64,000 nt of DNA from Acinetobacter pseudolwoffii. Its GTDB lineage: Bacteria; Pseudomonadota; Gammaproteobacteria; Pseudomonadales; Moraxellaceae. How positions within the stretch are numbered: the first letter of the stretch is position 1; the number at the start of each line of letters is the position of its first letter. Shown in pieces: positions 28,358-38,704 of the stretch. A program made the translations under genes and the position numbers. Below the pieces are notes generated by a model that was given only the letters and a program-made list of their open reading frames with translations, did no database searches and was not told the origin of the DNA. The stretch covers positions 632,819 through 696,818 of the forward strand of contig NZ_PHRG01000001.1 of assembly GCF_002803605.1 (NCBI RefSeq), in the 5' to 3' direction.

Positions 28358-29653
28358 TTATTTTAAAGAAATTTTAGCACTAAAAAATGCAACGAAGTCC
28401 GTAAATGGCACATTCGATTGCTCTGCGGTTGCCAGTTCTTTCACCGTAAAAGTCTGCGCTTCAAGTTCACGCTCACCTAAAATCGCAGCAAACAAAGCAC
28501 CGGCCTGATCGGCCTTTTTCATTTGCGACTTCATTGAACCTTGAGAGCCCACTTTCAAACGCACCTGACTCCCCGCTGCTTCAAGCTGATCACGGATCTG
28601 TTCAGCAATGACCAAGGCTTGACCTTGAGAAGCCGGTTCAGCCACCAGGAATACCTCACAATCACGCGTTGGTGTATTGTCTTCAACCTGTTCAAGCAGA
28701 AGCAATAAACGTTCGATACCCATGGCAAAACCAACCGCAGGTACAGACTGATCAGGCTTGCCCTTCAATTGACCAACAAGACCGTCATAACGGCCACCGG
28801 CACACACGGTTCCTTGTGAACCTAAATGTGTTGTGGTCCATTCAAACACAGTTTTGTTGTAGTAGTCTAAGCCACGTACCAGTTTTTGGTTGATCACAAA
28901 ACTCACGCCGGCATCAGTCAGGTACTGTTGTAACTGGGCAAAATGCGCCAGAGTTTCTTCACCCATAAAGTCATGCAGTTTCGGTGCATTTTCTAGGATG
29001 CTTTGGGTTTTGGCATCTTTAGAATCCAGAATACGCAGTGGATTTGTGGTCAGACGGCGCTGAGAATCTTCGTCCAGATCGGCTTTATGTGACTCTAAAA
29101 ATTCAACCAAGGCTGCACGATAGGCTGCACGTTCATCCGATTCGCCTAAAGTATTTAATTCAAGTTGAACCTTGTCCGCTACGCCCATACGTTTCCACAG
29201 ACGTGCAGTCATCAAAATCAGCTCTGCATCCATGTCCGGAGTCGCCACACCAAAGGTTTCTACACCAAACTGGTGGAACTGACGGTAACGGCCTTTCTGT
29301 GGTTTTTCATAACGGAACATTGGCCCGATATACCAGACGCGAGGAGTTGCACCACGAAGCAGATTATGCTCCAGCATGGCACGTACACAGCCTGCAGTTC
29401 CTTCAGGGCGTAGTGTCAGAGACTCAGGCGGATTACCTTTGTCCAGAAAGGTATACATTTCTTTTTCAACGATATCGGTGGCATCACCGATCGAACGTTT
29501 GAACAGATTGGTCTGTTCAACGATAGGCAAACGGATTTGTTGATAGCCATAAGCATCCATCAAACCCGACAGATGTTGTTCAAGACGTCTCCAAGCTGGG
29601 CTTTGCGTTGGGAGAATGTCATTAAAACCTTTGATTGCGACGATTGAACTCAT
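28358..29653 (-). CDS. hisS: Histidyl-tRNA synthetase
   Basis: 431 residues, usual for bacterial HisRS. Class II features include the start [17 protein letters not shown], motif 2 [19 protein letters not shown], the histidine-binding [15 protein letters not shown] and motif 3 [13 protein letters not shown], with a C-terminal anticodon domain. It follows ispG by 3 bases, so they share a transcript. Confidence 0.98.
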   Translation of the reverse strand: MSSIVAIKGFNDILPTQSPAWRRLEQHLSGLMDAYGYQQIRLPIVEQTNLFKRSIGDATDIVEKEMYTFLDKGNPPESLTLRPEGTAGCVRAMLEHNLLRGATPRVWYIGPMFRYEKPQKGRYRQFHQFGVETFGVATPDMDAELILMTARLWKRMGVADKVQLELNTLGESDERAAYRAALVEFLESHKADLDEDSQRRLTTNPLRILDSKDAKTQSILENAPKLHDFMGEETLAHFAQLQQYLTDAGVSFVINQKLVRGLDYYNKTVFEWTTTHLGSQGTVCAGGRYDGLVGQLKGKPDQSVPAVGFAMGIERLLLLLEQVEDNTPTRDCEVFLVAEPASQGQALVIAEQIRDQLEAAGSQVRLKVGSQGSMKSQMKKADQAGALFAAILGERELEAQTFTVKELATAEQSNVPFTDFVAFFSAKISLK

Positions 29654-29656
29654 GAT

Positions 29657-30778
29657 CTACTCAGAAAAACTTGTACGAATAATTTCTTTAGATTTAGCTT
29701 CTTCAAGCTCGGTAACACGTTGACGAACCATATTTTCGATCTCATCAACCAGTTGATTGGTATCAATTAGATGGCTCTTTTCACCATTACGATACACCAG
29801 TGAACGTGGCGCTGCACCTACGACACCGATATCGGCTTCTTTAGCCTCGCCCGGCCCATTTACTTTACAGCCAATCACCGAGACATCCATCGGGGTACGG
29901 ATATCTTCCAGACGCTCTTCCAGTTGTTGCATCACTGAAATCACATTAAATTCCTGACGTGAACAGCTTGGGCAGGCAATGAAGTTAATGCCGTTGGAAC
30001 GCAGACCCAGCGATTTTAGAATATCAAAACCGATTTTAATTTCTTCTTCAGGCTCGGCAGCAAGCGAAATACGCATGGTATCGCCAATGCCTTCCATCAG
30101 CAAACCACCCAGAGCGATTGCAGATTTAATCGAACCTGTACGGTAAATACCGGCTTCGGTTACACCCAAATGCAGCGGATTATCAATTTGCTGTGACAGC
30201 AAACGGTACGCATCCATGGTCAGGAACACATTGGATGCTTTAACTGAAATTTTAAATTCCTGAAAATCCAGACGGTCTAAAATGTCGATATGACGCATCG
30301 CAGATTCAAGCAATGCTGCGCCTGTCGGCTCGCCATATTTCTTTTGAATGTCTTTTTCGAGTGAACCGGCATTGACACCGATCCGCATTGAAATATCATT
30401 ATGACGTGCTGCTGCCACCACTTCACGAATCTTTGCTTCTGAGCCGATATTGCCCGGGTTAATCCGCAAACAGTCTGCACCGAAGTCCGCAACTGCCAAA
30501 GCAATTTTATAGTCGAAGTGAATATCGGCCACCAAAGGCACATTCACCTGCTTACGAATTTCACCAAATGCTGCCGCCGCTTCCATCGTAGGCACAGAAA
30601 CCCGCATGATGTCTGCACCGGCATCGACACAGCGCTGGATCTGTGCAACCGTGGCTGCCACATCACAGGTTTCAGTATTGGTCATAGACTGGATACTGAT
30701 TGGTGCATCACCACCCACATAAACTGAACCGACACGAATTTTACGTGTTGGACGACGTTTAATTGGATTTACGATCAT
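29657..30778 (-). CDS. ispG: 4-hydroxy-3-methylbut-2-en-1-yl diphosphate synthase
   Basis: 373 residues. It carries out the penultimate step of the MEP isoprenoid pathway, using a 4Fe-4S cluster. The cluster cysteines are visible in [11 protein letters not shown] and [12 protein letters not shown]. The N-terminal TIM barrel begins [20 protein letters not shown], then [14 protein letters not shown]. It lies 23 bases after the rodZ-like gene on the same strand. Confidence 0.98.
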   Translation of the reverse strand: MIVNPIKRRPTRKIRVGSVYVGGDAPISIQSMTNTETCDVAATVAQIQRCVDAGADIMRVSVPTMEAAAAFGEIRKQVNVPLVADIHFDYKIALAVADFGADCLRINPGNIGSEAKIREVVAAARHNDISMRIGVNAGSLEKDIQKKYGEPTGAALLESAMRHIDILDRLDFQEFKISVKASNVFLTMDAYRLLSQQIDNPLHLGVTEAGIYRTGSIKSAIALGGLLMEGIGDTMRISLAAEPEEEIKIGFDILKSLGLRSNGINFIACPSCSRQEFNVISVMQQLEERLEDIRTPMDVSVIGCKVNGPGEAKEADIGVVGAAPRSLVYRNGEKSHLIDTNQLVDEIENMVRQRVTELEEAKSKEIIRTSFSE

Positions 30779-30801
30779 GGTTTTGCTCTACTCTTGATCT
30801 G

Positions 30802-31593
30802 TTAAGGTGACAAACGGAATTCTGCTTTTCCGTTTACGGTATAAGGTGACAATGAAATATTTTCATTATTCAGGCTGAGTGATACAGCTGCCGCATCATC
30901 AAGACGAATCTGGAATGGTGCTTCACCATTGAGTTGCAAACTCGATGCCTGACGGCCAGTCGCTAAAACGTTACCGGCTGAATCGACGATATGCACAGAG
31001 GTCGGACGGTTAAAATCGAGTTTTAGCTGGTCGCCAGACAGTGCGGCGCCTGCATCCAGATTCAGAATCTCGATATTGGAAGCACCGACTCCAGAAACTT
31101 CACTGCTATTTTGCGAATTACTGCTCGACCAGTTTTGAATCATGGCAAACAGTGCGCCCAAAATTAGCAGCAAGACCAGCGTAATAAAAATGCGCTTTAA
31201 CCATTTACGGTTACGGTCACGCTTGGAACCTGGCAATTTCCCCATAATTTTGATGGGGGAATTATTCAGCGCATGATTGGGCAACAAACCCGTATCATTG
31301 GTATAAATTTCATCAAAACGCTGAATAATAGTCGACGCATCTACACCCAAAAGTTTGGCATAGATCCGGTAATAGCCTTTGATAAAAGTCGCCTCAGGCA
31401 AAGACTTATATTCATCCTGCTCAAGTGCAGTCAGGGTTTTGACCGGAATATTCAGCTCTTTGGCCACATTTTCCAGATCACGTTGCTGATTGAGACGAAT
31501 CTGGCGCAAGTACTCGCCCGGACGTTGAATATTTCCTAACGCATTTGGAGCTACGCTCGAATGATTCGAAGGTGAATTAGGATTTACTTCCAT
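30802..31593 (-). CDS. rodZ: RodZ-like cell-shape protein (HTH + DUF4115)
   Basis: 263 residues. The N-terminal Xre-type helix-turn-helix (about 26-95, GEYLRQIRLNQQRDLENVAK) is followed by a basic stretch, one membrane helix (about 131-153), a Ser/Asn-rich linker and a periplasmic DUF4115 beta domain (SVHIVDSAGNVLATGRQASS). RodZ links MreB filaments to the cell-wall elongation machinery. The N-terminal 20 residues are Asn/Ser/Pro-rich. It overlaps the pilF gene by 10 bases and is conserved beside ispG. Confidence 0.9.
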   Translation of the reverse strand: MEVNPNSPSNHSSVAPNALGNIQRPGEYLRQIRLNQQRDLENVAKELNIPVKTLTALEQDEYKSLPEATFIKGYYRIYAKLLGVDASTIIQRFDEIYTNDTGLLPNHALNNSPIKIMGKLPGSKRDRNRKWLKRIFITLVLLLILGALFAMIQNWSSSNSQNSSEVSGVGASNIEILNLDAGAALSGDQLKLDFNRPTSVHIVDSAGNVLATGRQASSLQLNGEAPFQIRLDDAAAVSLSLNNENISLSPYTVNGKAEFRLSP

Positions 31594-32384
31594 ACGGCCT
31601 CAGTACTGTACTGTAATTGCAAATAACGTTGGTATTCCTGGCTTTCAGGAAACAATGCACGTAACTGGTTCACCAATACCTGCATCCCCAACTGATCACC
31701 ACTGGCACGCGCAGTGCGAATGCCAACCCAGAGCGCACGGGCACCCTGATTTTTCTGTCCCACACCACGCGCAAACTGTTGATACAGTTGTGTCGCTGCC
31801 GGGAACTGCTGGTTTAAATAAAAAATTTCTGACAACTCTAACATTGATATATATGAATCGCGATTCGCCTGAAGCGCCTGTTTGAATGATTTTTCAGCAT
31901 TCACCACATCGCCCATTTTCAGGTAAATACGTCCCATATTTTCCAGCGCACGGAAACGCTGATCATAACCTAAAGTTGCACCGGCAATGTTAAACTGCTC
32001 GATCGCATCATTATAGCGTTCTAGCTGATATAAATACGTGCCATAGTTGTTGCGTGCCTGTGCATTTTTCGGATCTGCCGAAATTGCACGCTTGAAATAA
32101 GCATCTGCTTTCTCAAGATTGAGCTGACTACCTTCCTGTTGCAATAGCACGCCCATCATCATATTCGCTTGCGAATCACGCGGAGTCGTTTCGAGTGCCT
32201 GATCCAGCGCACGTTTGGCTGCATCTAGGTCACCTGTTCTTAAATATTCTGCCGCCAATTGGGTACGGACTTTGGTGGCTTTTTCAGGATCTTTCTGACC
32301 TAAATCTGGCGTTTGACATGCAACCAAAGCTAAAGACACACATACTGTTGAAATCAAAGCAATTTTAGATGTTAGATTTCTCAA
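31584..32384 (-). CDS. pilF: Type IV pilus biogenesis lipoprotein PilF/PilW
   Basis: 266 residues with lipobox LALVAC (Cys23), followed by TPR repeats (AAEYLRTGDLDAAKRALDQAL, NNYGTYLYQLERYNDAIEQF, NMGRIYLKMGDVVNAEKSF). The lipoprotein is the pilotin that carries PilQ secretin to the outer membrane, needed for twitching and DNA uptake. The start is a TTG at 32384 with GAGG about 8 bases upstream; no ATG lies before the signal sequence. It lies 14 bases after rlmN. Confidence 0.9.
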   Translation of the reverse strand: MRNLTSKIALISTVCVSLALVACQTPDLGQKDPEKATKVRTQLAAEYLRTGDLDAAKRALDQALETTPRDSQANMMMGVLLQQEGSQLNLEKADAYFKRAISADPKNAQARNNYGTYLYQLERYNDAIEQFNIAGATLGYDQRFRALENMGRIYLKMGDVVNAEKSFKQALQANRDSYISMLELSEIFYLNQQFPAATQLYQQFARGVGQKNQGARALWVGIRTARASGDQLGMQVLVNQLRALFPESQEYQRYLQLQYSTEAVWK

Positions 32385-32398
32385 CTGGCGACCTCTTA

Positions 32399-33634
32399 TT
32401 ATCCTTGTGAACGCATAATCTCATTTGACTGCGCAATTTTCTTTTTCCACTGTTCCGCACGACGGGTACGATCAGCCACTTGACCTACAAGCTGTCCACA
32501 CGCCGCATCAATATCATCACCGCGTGTCTGACGAATCGTACACACAAAACCGGCATCAGACAAAGTTTTTTGGAAAGAAATAATGCGGTTACGGCTTGAA
32601 CGCCCATAAGGCGCGTGCGGGAAAGGGTTGAATGGAATCAAATTAATCTTGCTAGGCAAGTTCTTCAGCAGCTTAATCATTTGCTGTGCATGTTCAGGAT
32701 GATCATTCACACCATCCAGCATCACATATTCAATGGTGACGTGTTTACGTGAACTTTCATTACCATCTTTGGCGATATAACGCTGACACGCTGCAATCAG
32801 TTGTTCTAACGGATATTTCTTGTTGATTGGCACCAGTTCATTACGCAGTTCGTCATTTGGTGCGTGCAATGAAATGGCCAGTGCCACATCAATGTCTTTG
32901 ACCATTTGATCAATTTTCGGCACCACACCTGATGTCGATAAGGTCACGCGACGTTTCGACATGCCATAAGCAAAGTCGTCCAGCATAATGCGCATTGAAT
33001 TGAGTACGGCATCGTAGTTAAGCAGTGGTTCGCCCATGCCCATCATGACCACATTCGTGACTGAACGTTCACGATCTGCCACAGGCACATCTTCCATATA
33101 GGAATAGTTCGCCACCCACAACTGACCAATGATTTCTGACTGATCTAAATCGCGCTGAAAACCCTGTTTACCGGTTGAACAGAATGAACAGTCCAGTGCG
33201 CAGCCCACTTGAGACGAAATACACAAGGTACGACGTAGGCCACTACGATGTTCAGCAGGAATCAACACAGTTTCGACGAGTGAGCCGTCACCATCACCGA
33301 CACGGAAGACCCATTTCCGGGTACCGTCTTTAGAATAATTTTTATGCACCACTTCGGGCGCTTTAATTTCAGCAATTTTTTCCAATTTTTCACGTAATTT
33401 GCCTGAAATATTGGTCATCTCGGCAAAATCAGTCACGAAAAATTGGTGAATCCATTTCATTACCTGCCCGGCACGAAACTTCTTCTCCCCCATATCCTCA
33501 AAGAATTTCTCCATTTGCGGACGAGACATGCCGAGTAGGTTCACTTTTTCCACAGCATTCTGCTGTGTGGGAGTGGACGGAGATGGTTGCTGTGCAGCTG
33601 AAACTGCAGATACAGCGACGACTTCAGTACTCAT
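32399..33634 (-). CDS. rlmN: Dual-specificity 23S rRNA/tRNA adenine-C2 methyltransferase RlmN
   Basis: 411 residues. The radical-SAM cysteines are in [15 protein letters not shown] (CxxxCxxC, near residues 144-151). The methylated and catalytic cysteines lie in [11 protein letters not shown] and CISSQVGC. It methylates A2503 of 23S rRNA and A37 of some tRNAs. An Ala/Ser/Pro/Thr-rich N-terminus of about 25 residues precedes the usual [14 protein letters not shown]. It heads the rlmN-pilF-rodZ-ispG-hisS-yfgM-bamB transcript direction. Confidence 0.97.
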   Translation of the reverse strand: MSTEVVAVSAVSAAQQPSPSTPTQQNAVEKVNLLGMSRPQMEKFFEDMGEKKFRAGQVMKWIHQFFVTDFAEMTNISGKLREKLEKIAEIKAPEVVHKNYSKDGTRKWVFRVGDGDGSLVETVLIPAEHRSGLRRTLCISSQVGCALDCSFCSTGKQGFQRDLDQSEIIGQLWVANYSYMEDVPVADRERSVTNVVMMGMGEPLLNYDAVLNSMRIMLDDFAYGMSKRRVTLSTSGVVPKIDQMVKDIDVALAISLHAPNDELRNELVPINKKYPLEQLIAACQRYIAKDGNESSRKHVTIEYVMLDGVNDHPEHAQQMIKLLKNLPSKINLIPFNPFPHAPYGRSSRNRIISFQKTLSDAGFVCTIRQTRGDDIDAACGQLVGQVADRTRRAEQWKKKIAQSNEIMRSQG

Positions 33635-33703
33635 GTGTATTACCTAAACCATGTCTAAAGATCAAAGGAGAAGCTCAATATGTGAGCAAAGAATTATTCA
33701 AAG

Positions 33704-33744
33704 AATAAAAAAACCAGATAAGTATAATAACACTTATCTGGTTT
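33704..33744 (-). terminator. Terminator of ndk
   Basis: A perfect 13-base stem (AAACCAGATAAGT and complement) with an 8-base loop lies 13 bases after the ndk stop. Read leftward it ends in a T run. Confidence 0.9.
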
Positions 33745-33756
33745 GAATACTGCGAA

Positions 33757-34188
33757 TTAACGAGTACGTGGAGCAATCTCAGTTTGAGCGAAGAAGTAGT
33801 TAACTTCACGGTCAGCTGATGCTACAGAATCAGAACCGTGAGCAGCATTTTCGTCGATGCTTACAGCGAAATCTGCACGGATTGTACCAGGAGCAGCTTC
33901 TTTAGGATTCGTCGCGCCAAGGATATCACGGTGAGCAAGAACAGCGTTTTCGCCTTCAAGAACTGAAACAACCACTGGACCAGAAGTCATGAAAGCAACG
34001 AGGTCAGCAAAGAAACCACGTTCTTTGTGCTCAGCGTAGAAGCCTTCAGCTTCAGCTTGAGTCAAGTGTTTCATTTTAGTTGCAACGATTTGAAGACCAG
34101 CTTTCTCGAAACGAGCAAAGATGTCGCCGATGTGGTTTTTAGCAACTGCGTCTGGTTTTACGATAGATAAAGTACGTTCGATAGCCAT
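33757..34188 (-). CDS. ndk: Nucleoside diphosphate kinase
   Basis: 143 residues, the standard length. It equalises nucleoside triphosphate pools through a phosphohistidine. The active-site His is in NAAHGSDS, and the opening [15 protein letters not shown] and REVNYFF tail are typical. AAGGAGCC precedes the ATG. Codon use is strongly biased, suggesting high expression. Confidence 0.98.
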   Translation of the reverse strand: MAIERTLSIVKPDAVAKNHIGDIFARFEKAGLQIVATKMKHLTQAEAEGFYAEHKERGFFADLVAFMTSGPVVVSVLEGENAVLAHRDILGATNPKEAAPGTIRADFAVSIDENAAHGSDSVASADREVNYFFAQTEIAPRTR

Positions 34189-34298
34189 GATAGGCTCCTT
34201 AAGTCAATTGTTGACATGAAAATTTGGCGCATTATACCGAGATAATGCGCACTTTTCTGCTTTTACACTGTAAAAATATGCTTTTTTCAATCGGGCAC

Positions 34299-34499
34299 TT
34301 AACGCGCTTCGTCAATCCATGCCATTTGAATCGCTTCCAGCAGACCTTCTGTGGATTTAGTCGGGTCATCTGCAAACTCAGGCAAGGCACATACCCAGGC
34401 GTGTAAATCAGTAAAACGAATCCACTGCGGATCCACATCTGGATGCGCTTCGTAGAGTTCAATCGCGATATCGAGGGTATCAGTCCAACGTAAACCCAT
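34299..34499 (-). CDS. iscX: Iron-sulfur cluster assembly accessory protein IscX
   Basis: 66 residues. The sequence aligns by eye with E. coli IscX over its whole length: MGLRWTDTLDIAIELYEA, then RFTDLHAWVCALPEF and an end AIQMAWIDEA. IscX is a small acidic adaptor that binds the cysteine desulfurase IscS and iron. In enterobacteria the gene ends the isc operon. Here it stands alone, 110 bases upstream of ndk and with no isc genes nearby. Confidence 0.93.
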   Translation of the reverse strand: MGLRWTDTLDIAIELYEAHPDVDPQWIRFTDLHAWVCALPEFADDPTKSTEGLLEAIQMAWIDEAR

Positions 34500-34586
34500 C
34501 TCTATTTCTCACCATATTTGCTTTAATGCTGTACTTTAGCAAATTTATAAAAATCTGCGAGCTTTCGCCTCAGTTTTCACTTATTT

Positions 34587-35141
34587 TTACAACATAATAT
34601 TGAGATAAGGTGCGCTCAGCACAATGACCACGGCCATCATACCTCCGATCATTGCCCCAACTGCGACATCACTTGGATAATGCAACCCCAGAATCATGCG
34701 CGATAAAGCCACCAGCAGCGTAAAAGGGAGCATCAACAGCAATAATAGCGGTGCAACATAACCCAAGACCGTGGTTGCCATTACCGCATGCAAGGTATGT
34801 CCAGACGGAAAACTAAAATGATCCAGCGGCCGCTCACCCAGTCGAATCACCTGATGCACCTGATAAGGTCTTGGACGTACAGTTTTTGTTTTGAGAATTT
34901 TATAAATCAGCGTACCGAACGTTCCGCCCAAAATGATATAGAGCATCTGTAGCCCATACTCCAAGCCACGAAGTCCCCATGCAGCAAAACACATCACATA
35001 CCAAAACACGCCATCCCCCAAACGGCTAATGATTTTAAAAAAAGCAGCGATTCGATTTGAGTGGGAGAGATGATTGAGGTAGACACAGCCTTTTAAATCT
35101 ATTTCTAAAAATTTGAGTTTGGCATTGTGGATTTTCATCAT
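34587..35141 (-). CDS. PAP2-family membrane phosphatase
   Basis: 184 residues with four to five hydrophobic segments. The three phosphatase motifs are visible: KTKTVRPRPYQ, FPSGHTLHAV and SRMILGLHYPSDVAVG, with the catalytic His in the last. Such enzymes remove phosphate from lipid carriers such as undecaprenyl diphosphate or phosphatidic acid. Two adjacent ATGs (35141 and 35138) follow GGGAG, and the second has better spacing. It follows the GT4 glycosyltransferase by 27 bases on the same strand, suggesting a joint role in lipid or glycolipid metabolism. Confidence 0.88.
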   Translation of the reverse strand: MMKIHNAKLKFLEIDLKGCVYLNHLSHSNRIAAFFKIISRLGDGVFWYVMCFAAWGLRGLEYGLQMLYIILGGTFGTLIYKILKTKTVRPRPYQVHQVIRLGERPLDHFSFPSGHTLHAVMATTVLGYVAPLLLLLMLPFTLLVALSRMILGLHYPSDVAVGAMIGGMMAVVIVLSAPYLNIML

Positions 35142-35168
35142 GTTGCTCCCGCTCTTGTTTTAATTAGG

Positions 35169-36440
35169 TCATTTATTTTGCCTTGTGATTGAGTACAGAA
35201 CCTGTTCAAACTGCTCTACAGGATGTTGCCATCCGACCTTCTGTGCACAGTGTGAAGCATACACACCCATTCTTCTAAGTGTGTGATAATCTGGTAACTT
35301 TAAGATATTGGCTGTTAAATCTTCTTGCAGACCCAGTGAGCTGAGCCAGCCTGTTCGGTCGTGTTGTACATGTAGATGTGCACAAGCATAATCATAAGCA
35401 ATAACCGGTAGTCCACTGGCCATCGCCTCCAATACCACATTGCCAAAGGTTTCAACCTGACTCGCAAAGCAAAACACATCGGCACTGGCATAGGCTTCAG
35501 CAAGCTGTTGACCACGCAAACTCCCGGTAAACACAATCGAAGCATCATGATTCAACTGCTCTAAGCGCTGTCGGTCTGGACCATCTCCGACCACCACCAG
35601 ACGCACATCCTGACAATGCATATGACGCAATGTGAAATATGCCTGAATCACCACTGGTATTTCTTTTTCAGGCGATAAACGCCCGACATACAACATGACA
35701 CGGGTCTCTTTGGAAGCTCCCCAGCTCTGGCGTAGGGAATCAGAACGCCATTTAGGTGAAAAGGCTTGTGTATCTACCCCTCGTCCCACCACAACCAGTG
35801 GACACGTCACTCCAAATTTGCGGAGTGCTTCGGCAGTCTCACGACTCGGTACACAGGTAATTGCGGTATGATTATGAAACCATTTGAGATAATGCTGAAT
35901 AGGTTTAACCAAAAATGCCAAATCAAAGAAACGGCTAAATTCCTGAAATGGTGAATGAAAACCGCTCGATACAGGAATTTCAAGGAATCTTGCAGTTTGC
36001 TGCGCGGCAAGCCCTAATGGGCCTTCTGTGACGATATGCACTACATCGGGTGCAAAGGCTTCTACCGCATGGCGAACCTTTAGAAACTGCGGCCAACCGA
36101 ACTGTAAGCCTGAATATTTGGGAATACGCTGTGCTTTAACCAAACATTCCCGATAGGGTTGAAATTCAGCACAGATGCCTTTTTGCTCGGGTCGAATCAA
36201 TAAAATTTTATGCCCCTGTTTTTTCAGCCCTTTGCAGAGTTGTAACAATGAATTTGCTACCCCATTAATTTCAGGTGGCCATGTTTCGGTCACTATGGCA
36301 ATTTTTAAGCGGGGGCGTACCAAATCTGCAAGCGCAGATGATTTTTGAGGACTTTTCAGACGTTGCTGTTTTAAGTCAAATTGAAAGCCATCAAGGAGTG
36401 CTTGTTGTTTTGTTAAGGCTTGGCTGTAGGGCTGATTCAT
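35169..36440 (-). CDS. GT4-family glycosyltransferase
   Basis: 423 residues. The GT-B fold is recognisable from LKIAIVTETWPPEINGVANSL at the start of the fold (written in part), LLIRPEQ, and the C-terminal donor-binding part VGRLSPEKE, VVGDGPDRQRLEQL and EAMASGLPVIAYD. The closest recalled relatives are bacterial alpha-mannosyl or diacylglycerol glucosyl transferases, so a membrane lipid acceptor is plausible. About 45 residues precede the fold. There is no signal peptide. It pairs with the downstream PAP2 phosphatase. Confidence 0.87.
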   Translation of the reverse strand: MNQPYSQALTKQQALLDGFQFDLKQQRLKSPQKSSALADLVRPRLKIAIVTETWPPEINGVANSLLQLCKGLKKQGHKILLIRPEQKGICAEFQPYRECLVKAQRIPKYSGLQFGWPQFLKVRHAVEAFAPDVVHIVTEGPLGLAAQQTARFLEIPVSSGFHSPFQEFSRFFDLAFLVKPIQHYLKWFHNHTAITCVPSRETAEALRKFGVTCPLVVVGRGVDTQAFSPKWRSDSLRQSWGASKETRVMLYVGRLSPEKEIPVVIQAYFTLRHMHCQDVRLVVVGDGPDRQRLEQLNHDASIVFTGSLRGQQLAEAYASADVFCFASQVETFGNVVLEAMASGLPVIAYDYACAHLHVQHDRTGWLSSLGLQEDLTANILKLPDYHTLRRMGVYASHCAQKVGWQHPVEQFEQVLYSITRQNK

Positions 36441-36531
36441 GTCGCACCTATCTTACTTATTTATGTTTTAAGCAAAGCATAGGTGTTCTGTGTGACTGTT
36501 TGATGAAGTAGCAAAAACTTAATAATGGGTG

Positions 36532-36766
36532 CTATGCAACCCAAAATAAGCCTTCTGAATTGAATATCATTTTGGCTGTAAAAGCTTTTTGATCTTTAAT
36601 AGTTAGAATTAATCCTTTGTAGTAATTAGGGTCATTACAATCAATAAATACATCACGCTTAAAAATATCTTTTATCTCAAAAAACTAAATTGCTCTCAAT
36701 AAAATCATTAATATTTATTAGATTCTTTTCTGTACTAATCTCAAATCCTAAGCATTTAACTTTCAT
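36532..36766 (-). pseudogene. Small frameshifted gene of unknown function downstream of ilvC
   Basis: Reading leftward, an ATG at 36766 with GGA about 7 bases upstream opens a frame beginning MKVKCLGFEISTEKN that stops inside a run of six T after about 29 codons. In the next frame a further stretch continues to a TAG at 36532, with segments KRDVFIDCNDPNYYKG and FNSEGLFWVA. Removing one T joins the two into a single protein of about 77 residues. The composition is very AT-rich and unlike the flanking genes. I do not recognise the family. It could be a decayed cargo gene, or two short reading frames joined only by chance. Confidence 0.5.
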
Positions 36767-36833
36767 GCATTTTCCAATAAAAAACCCCATAATAACGAGG
36801 CCTTTATAGCATAAAATTCAACCAAAAGGAGTA

Positions 36834-36924
36834 TTAATTCTTTTCCTTATCAACGATTTTGTTTACTTGAATCCACGGTACGAAAAAAATAAAGCACTGC
36901 TTTATTCTTCTTGAGGCACTTAAC
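36834..36924 (-). repeat. Duplicated ilvC 3' end with hairpin, copy 1
   Basis: Read leftward, this 91-base unit holds a hairpin (AAAGC-AGT-GCTTT core followed by T run) and then 14 codons that reproduce the IlvC C-terminus as [14 protein letters not shown] plus stop. Of nine base differences from the real ilvC end, only the Ala-to-Val codon changes an amino acid. It shares its whole length with copy 2. Confidence 0.9.
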
Positions 36925-36951
36925 GTTAATACTAACATCATTATCACACAC

Positions 36952-36982
36952 AAAAAGCCCCTGTTAAAAACAGGGGCTTTTT
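36952..36982 (-). terminator. Perfect hairpin terminator between the ilvC tail copies
   Basis: A 14-base perfect stem (AAAAAGCCCCTGTT and complement) with a 3-base loop, with T runs on both sides. It is a strong intrinsic terminator in either direction. Confidence 0.9.
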
Positions 36983-36999
36983 GACTTAGACATTAGAAC

Positions 37000-37092
37000 T
37001 TAGTTCTTTTCTTTGTCTACGATTTTGTTTGCTTGAATCCAAGGTACGAAAGAAAATTAAAGCATGGCTTTACTTTTCTTGAGGCACGTAAC
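37000..37092 (-). repeat. Duplicated ilvC 3' end with hairpin, copy 2
   Basis: This 93-base unit lies immediately after the real ilvC stop. Leftward it reads hairpin, then 14 codons encoding [14 protein letters not shown] and a stop, identical in protein to the real IlvC end but with five synonymous base changes. Homology to ilvC stops abruptly at the Pro codon, where the real gene has MMPW. Confidence 0.92.
37050..37080 (-). terminator. Hairpin directly after ilvC (within tail copy 2)
   Basis: A 14-base stem with one mismatch (AAGAAAAgTAAAGC / GCTTTAaTTTTCTT on the minus strand) and a 3-base loop, ending in TTTTCTT. It probably terminates the ilvIHC transcript. The related hairpin in copy 1 has the same core. 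Confidence 0.7.
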
Positions 37093-38121
<1,029 letters not shown>

Positions 38122-38212
38122 TTAATGCTTGTTTGTCCGTTAAATCAGGCAATGACCCTTGTATTTACATTGCCTGATACCCCCTTCTTATTAGGATGAG
38201 GAAATATTTAAA

Positions 38213-38704
38213 TTAGATGGTTAAAACTTTTTCGCCGCGCGCGATACCTGAAACACCTGAACGAACCACTTCTAAAATGGTGTGTTCTGCAAGTGCATCA
38301 ATAAATGCATCAACTTTTTCAGTCGTACCTGCAATTTGAATGGTATAGGTTGTCGGCGTTACATCGACAATCTGACCACGGAAAATATCTGCGGTACGCT
38401 TAATTTCGTCGCGAGATGAACCCAATGCTTTGACTTTGATCAGCATCAGTTCACGCTCAATGTGCGCACCTTCAGACAGGTCAACCACTTTCACCACTTC
38501 AACAAGCTTGTTGAGTTGCTTGGTGATTTGCTCAATCTTGTGATCATCGCCATAAGTGGTCAAAGTCAAACGAGAAAGTGTTGGATCTTCAGTTGGCGCA
38601 ACGTTTAATGTTTCGATGTTATAGCCACGCTGTGAGAACAAGCCGACTAAACGGGAAAGTGCGCCTGATTCGTTCTCTACGAGTACAGAGATAATATGTC
38701 TCAT
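38213..38704 (-). CDS. ilvH: Acetolactate synthase small (regulatory) subunit
   Basis: About 163 residues from the ATG at 38704, which overlaps the ilvI stop as ATGA. The start [18 protein letters not shown] and [19 protein letters not shown] form an ACT domain, which binds valine for feedback inhibition, followed by a second ACT-like C-terminal domain. It activates and regulates the catalytic subunit encoded just upstream. Confidence 0.97.
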   Translation of the reverse strand: MRHIISVLVENESGALSRLVGLFSQRGYNIETLNVAPTEDPTLSRLTLTTYGDDHKIEQITKQLNKLVEVVKVVDLSEGAHIERELMLIKVKALGSSRDEIKRTADIFRGQIVDVTPTTYTIQIAGTTEKVDAFIDALAEHTILEVVRSGVSGIARGEKVLTI

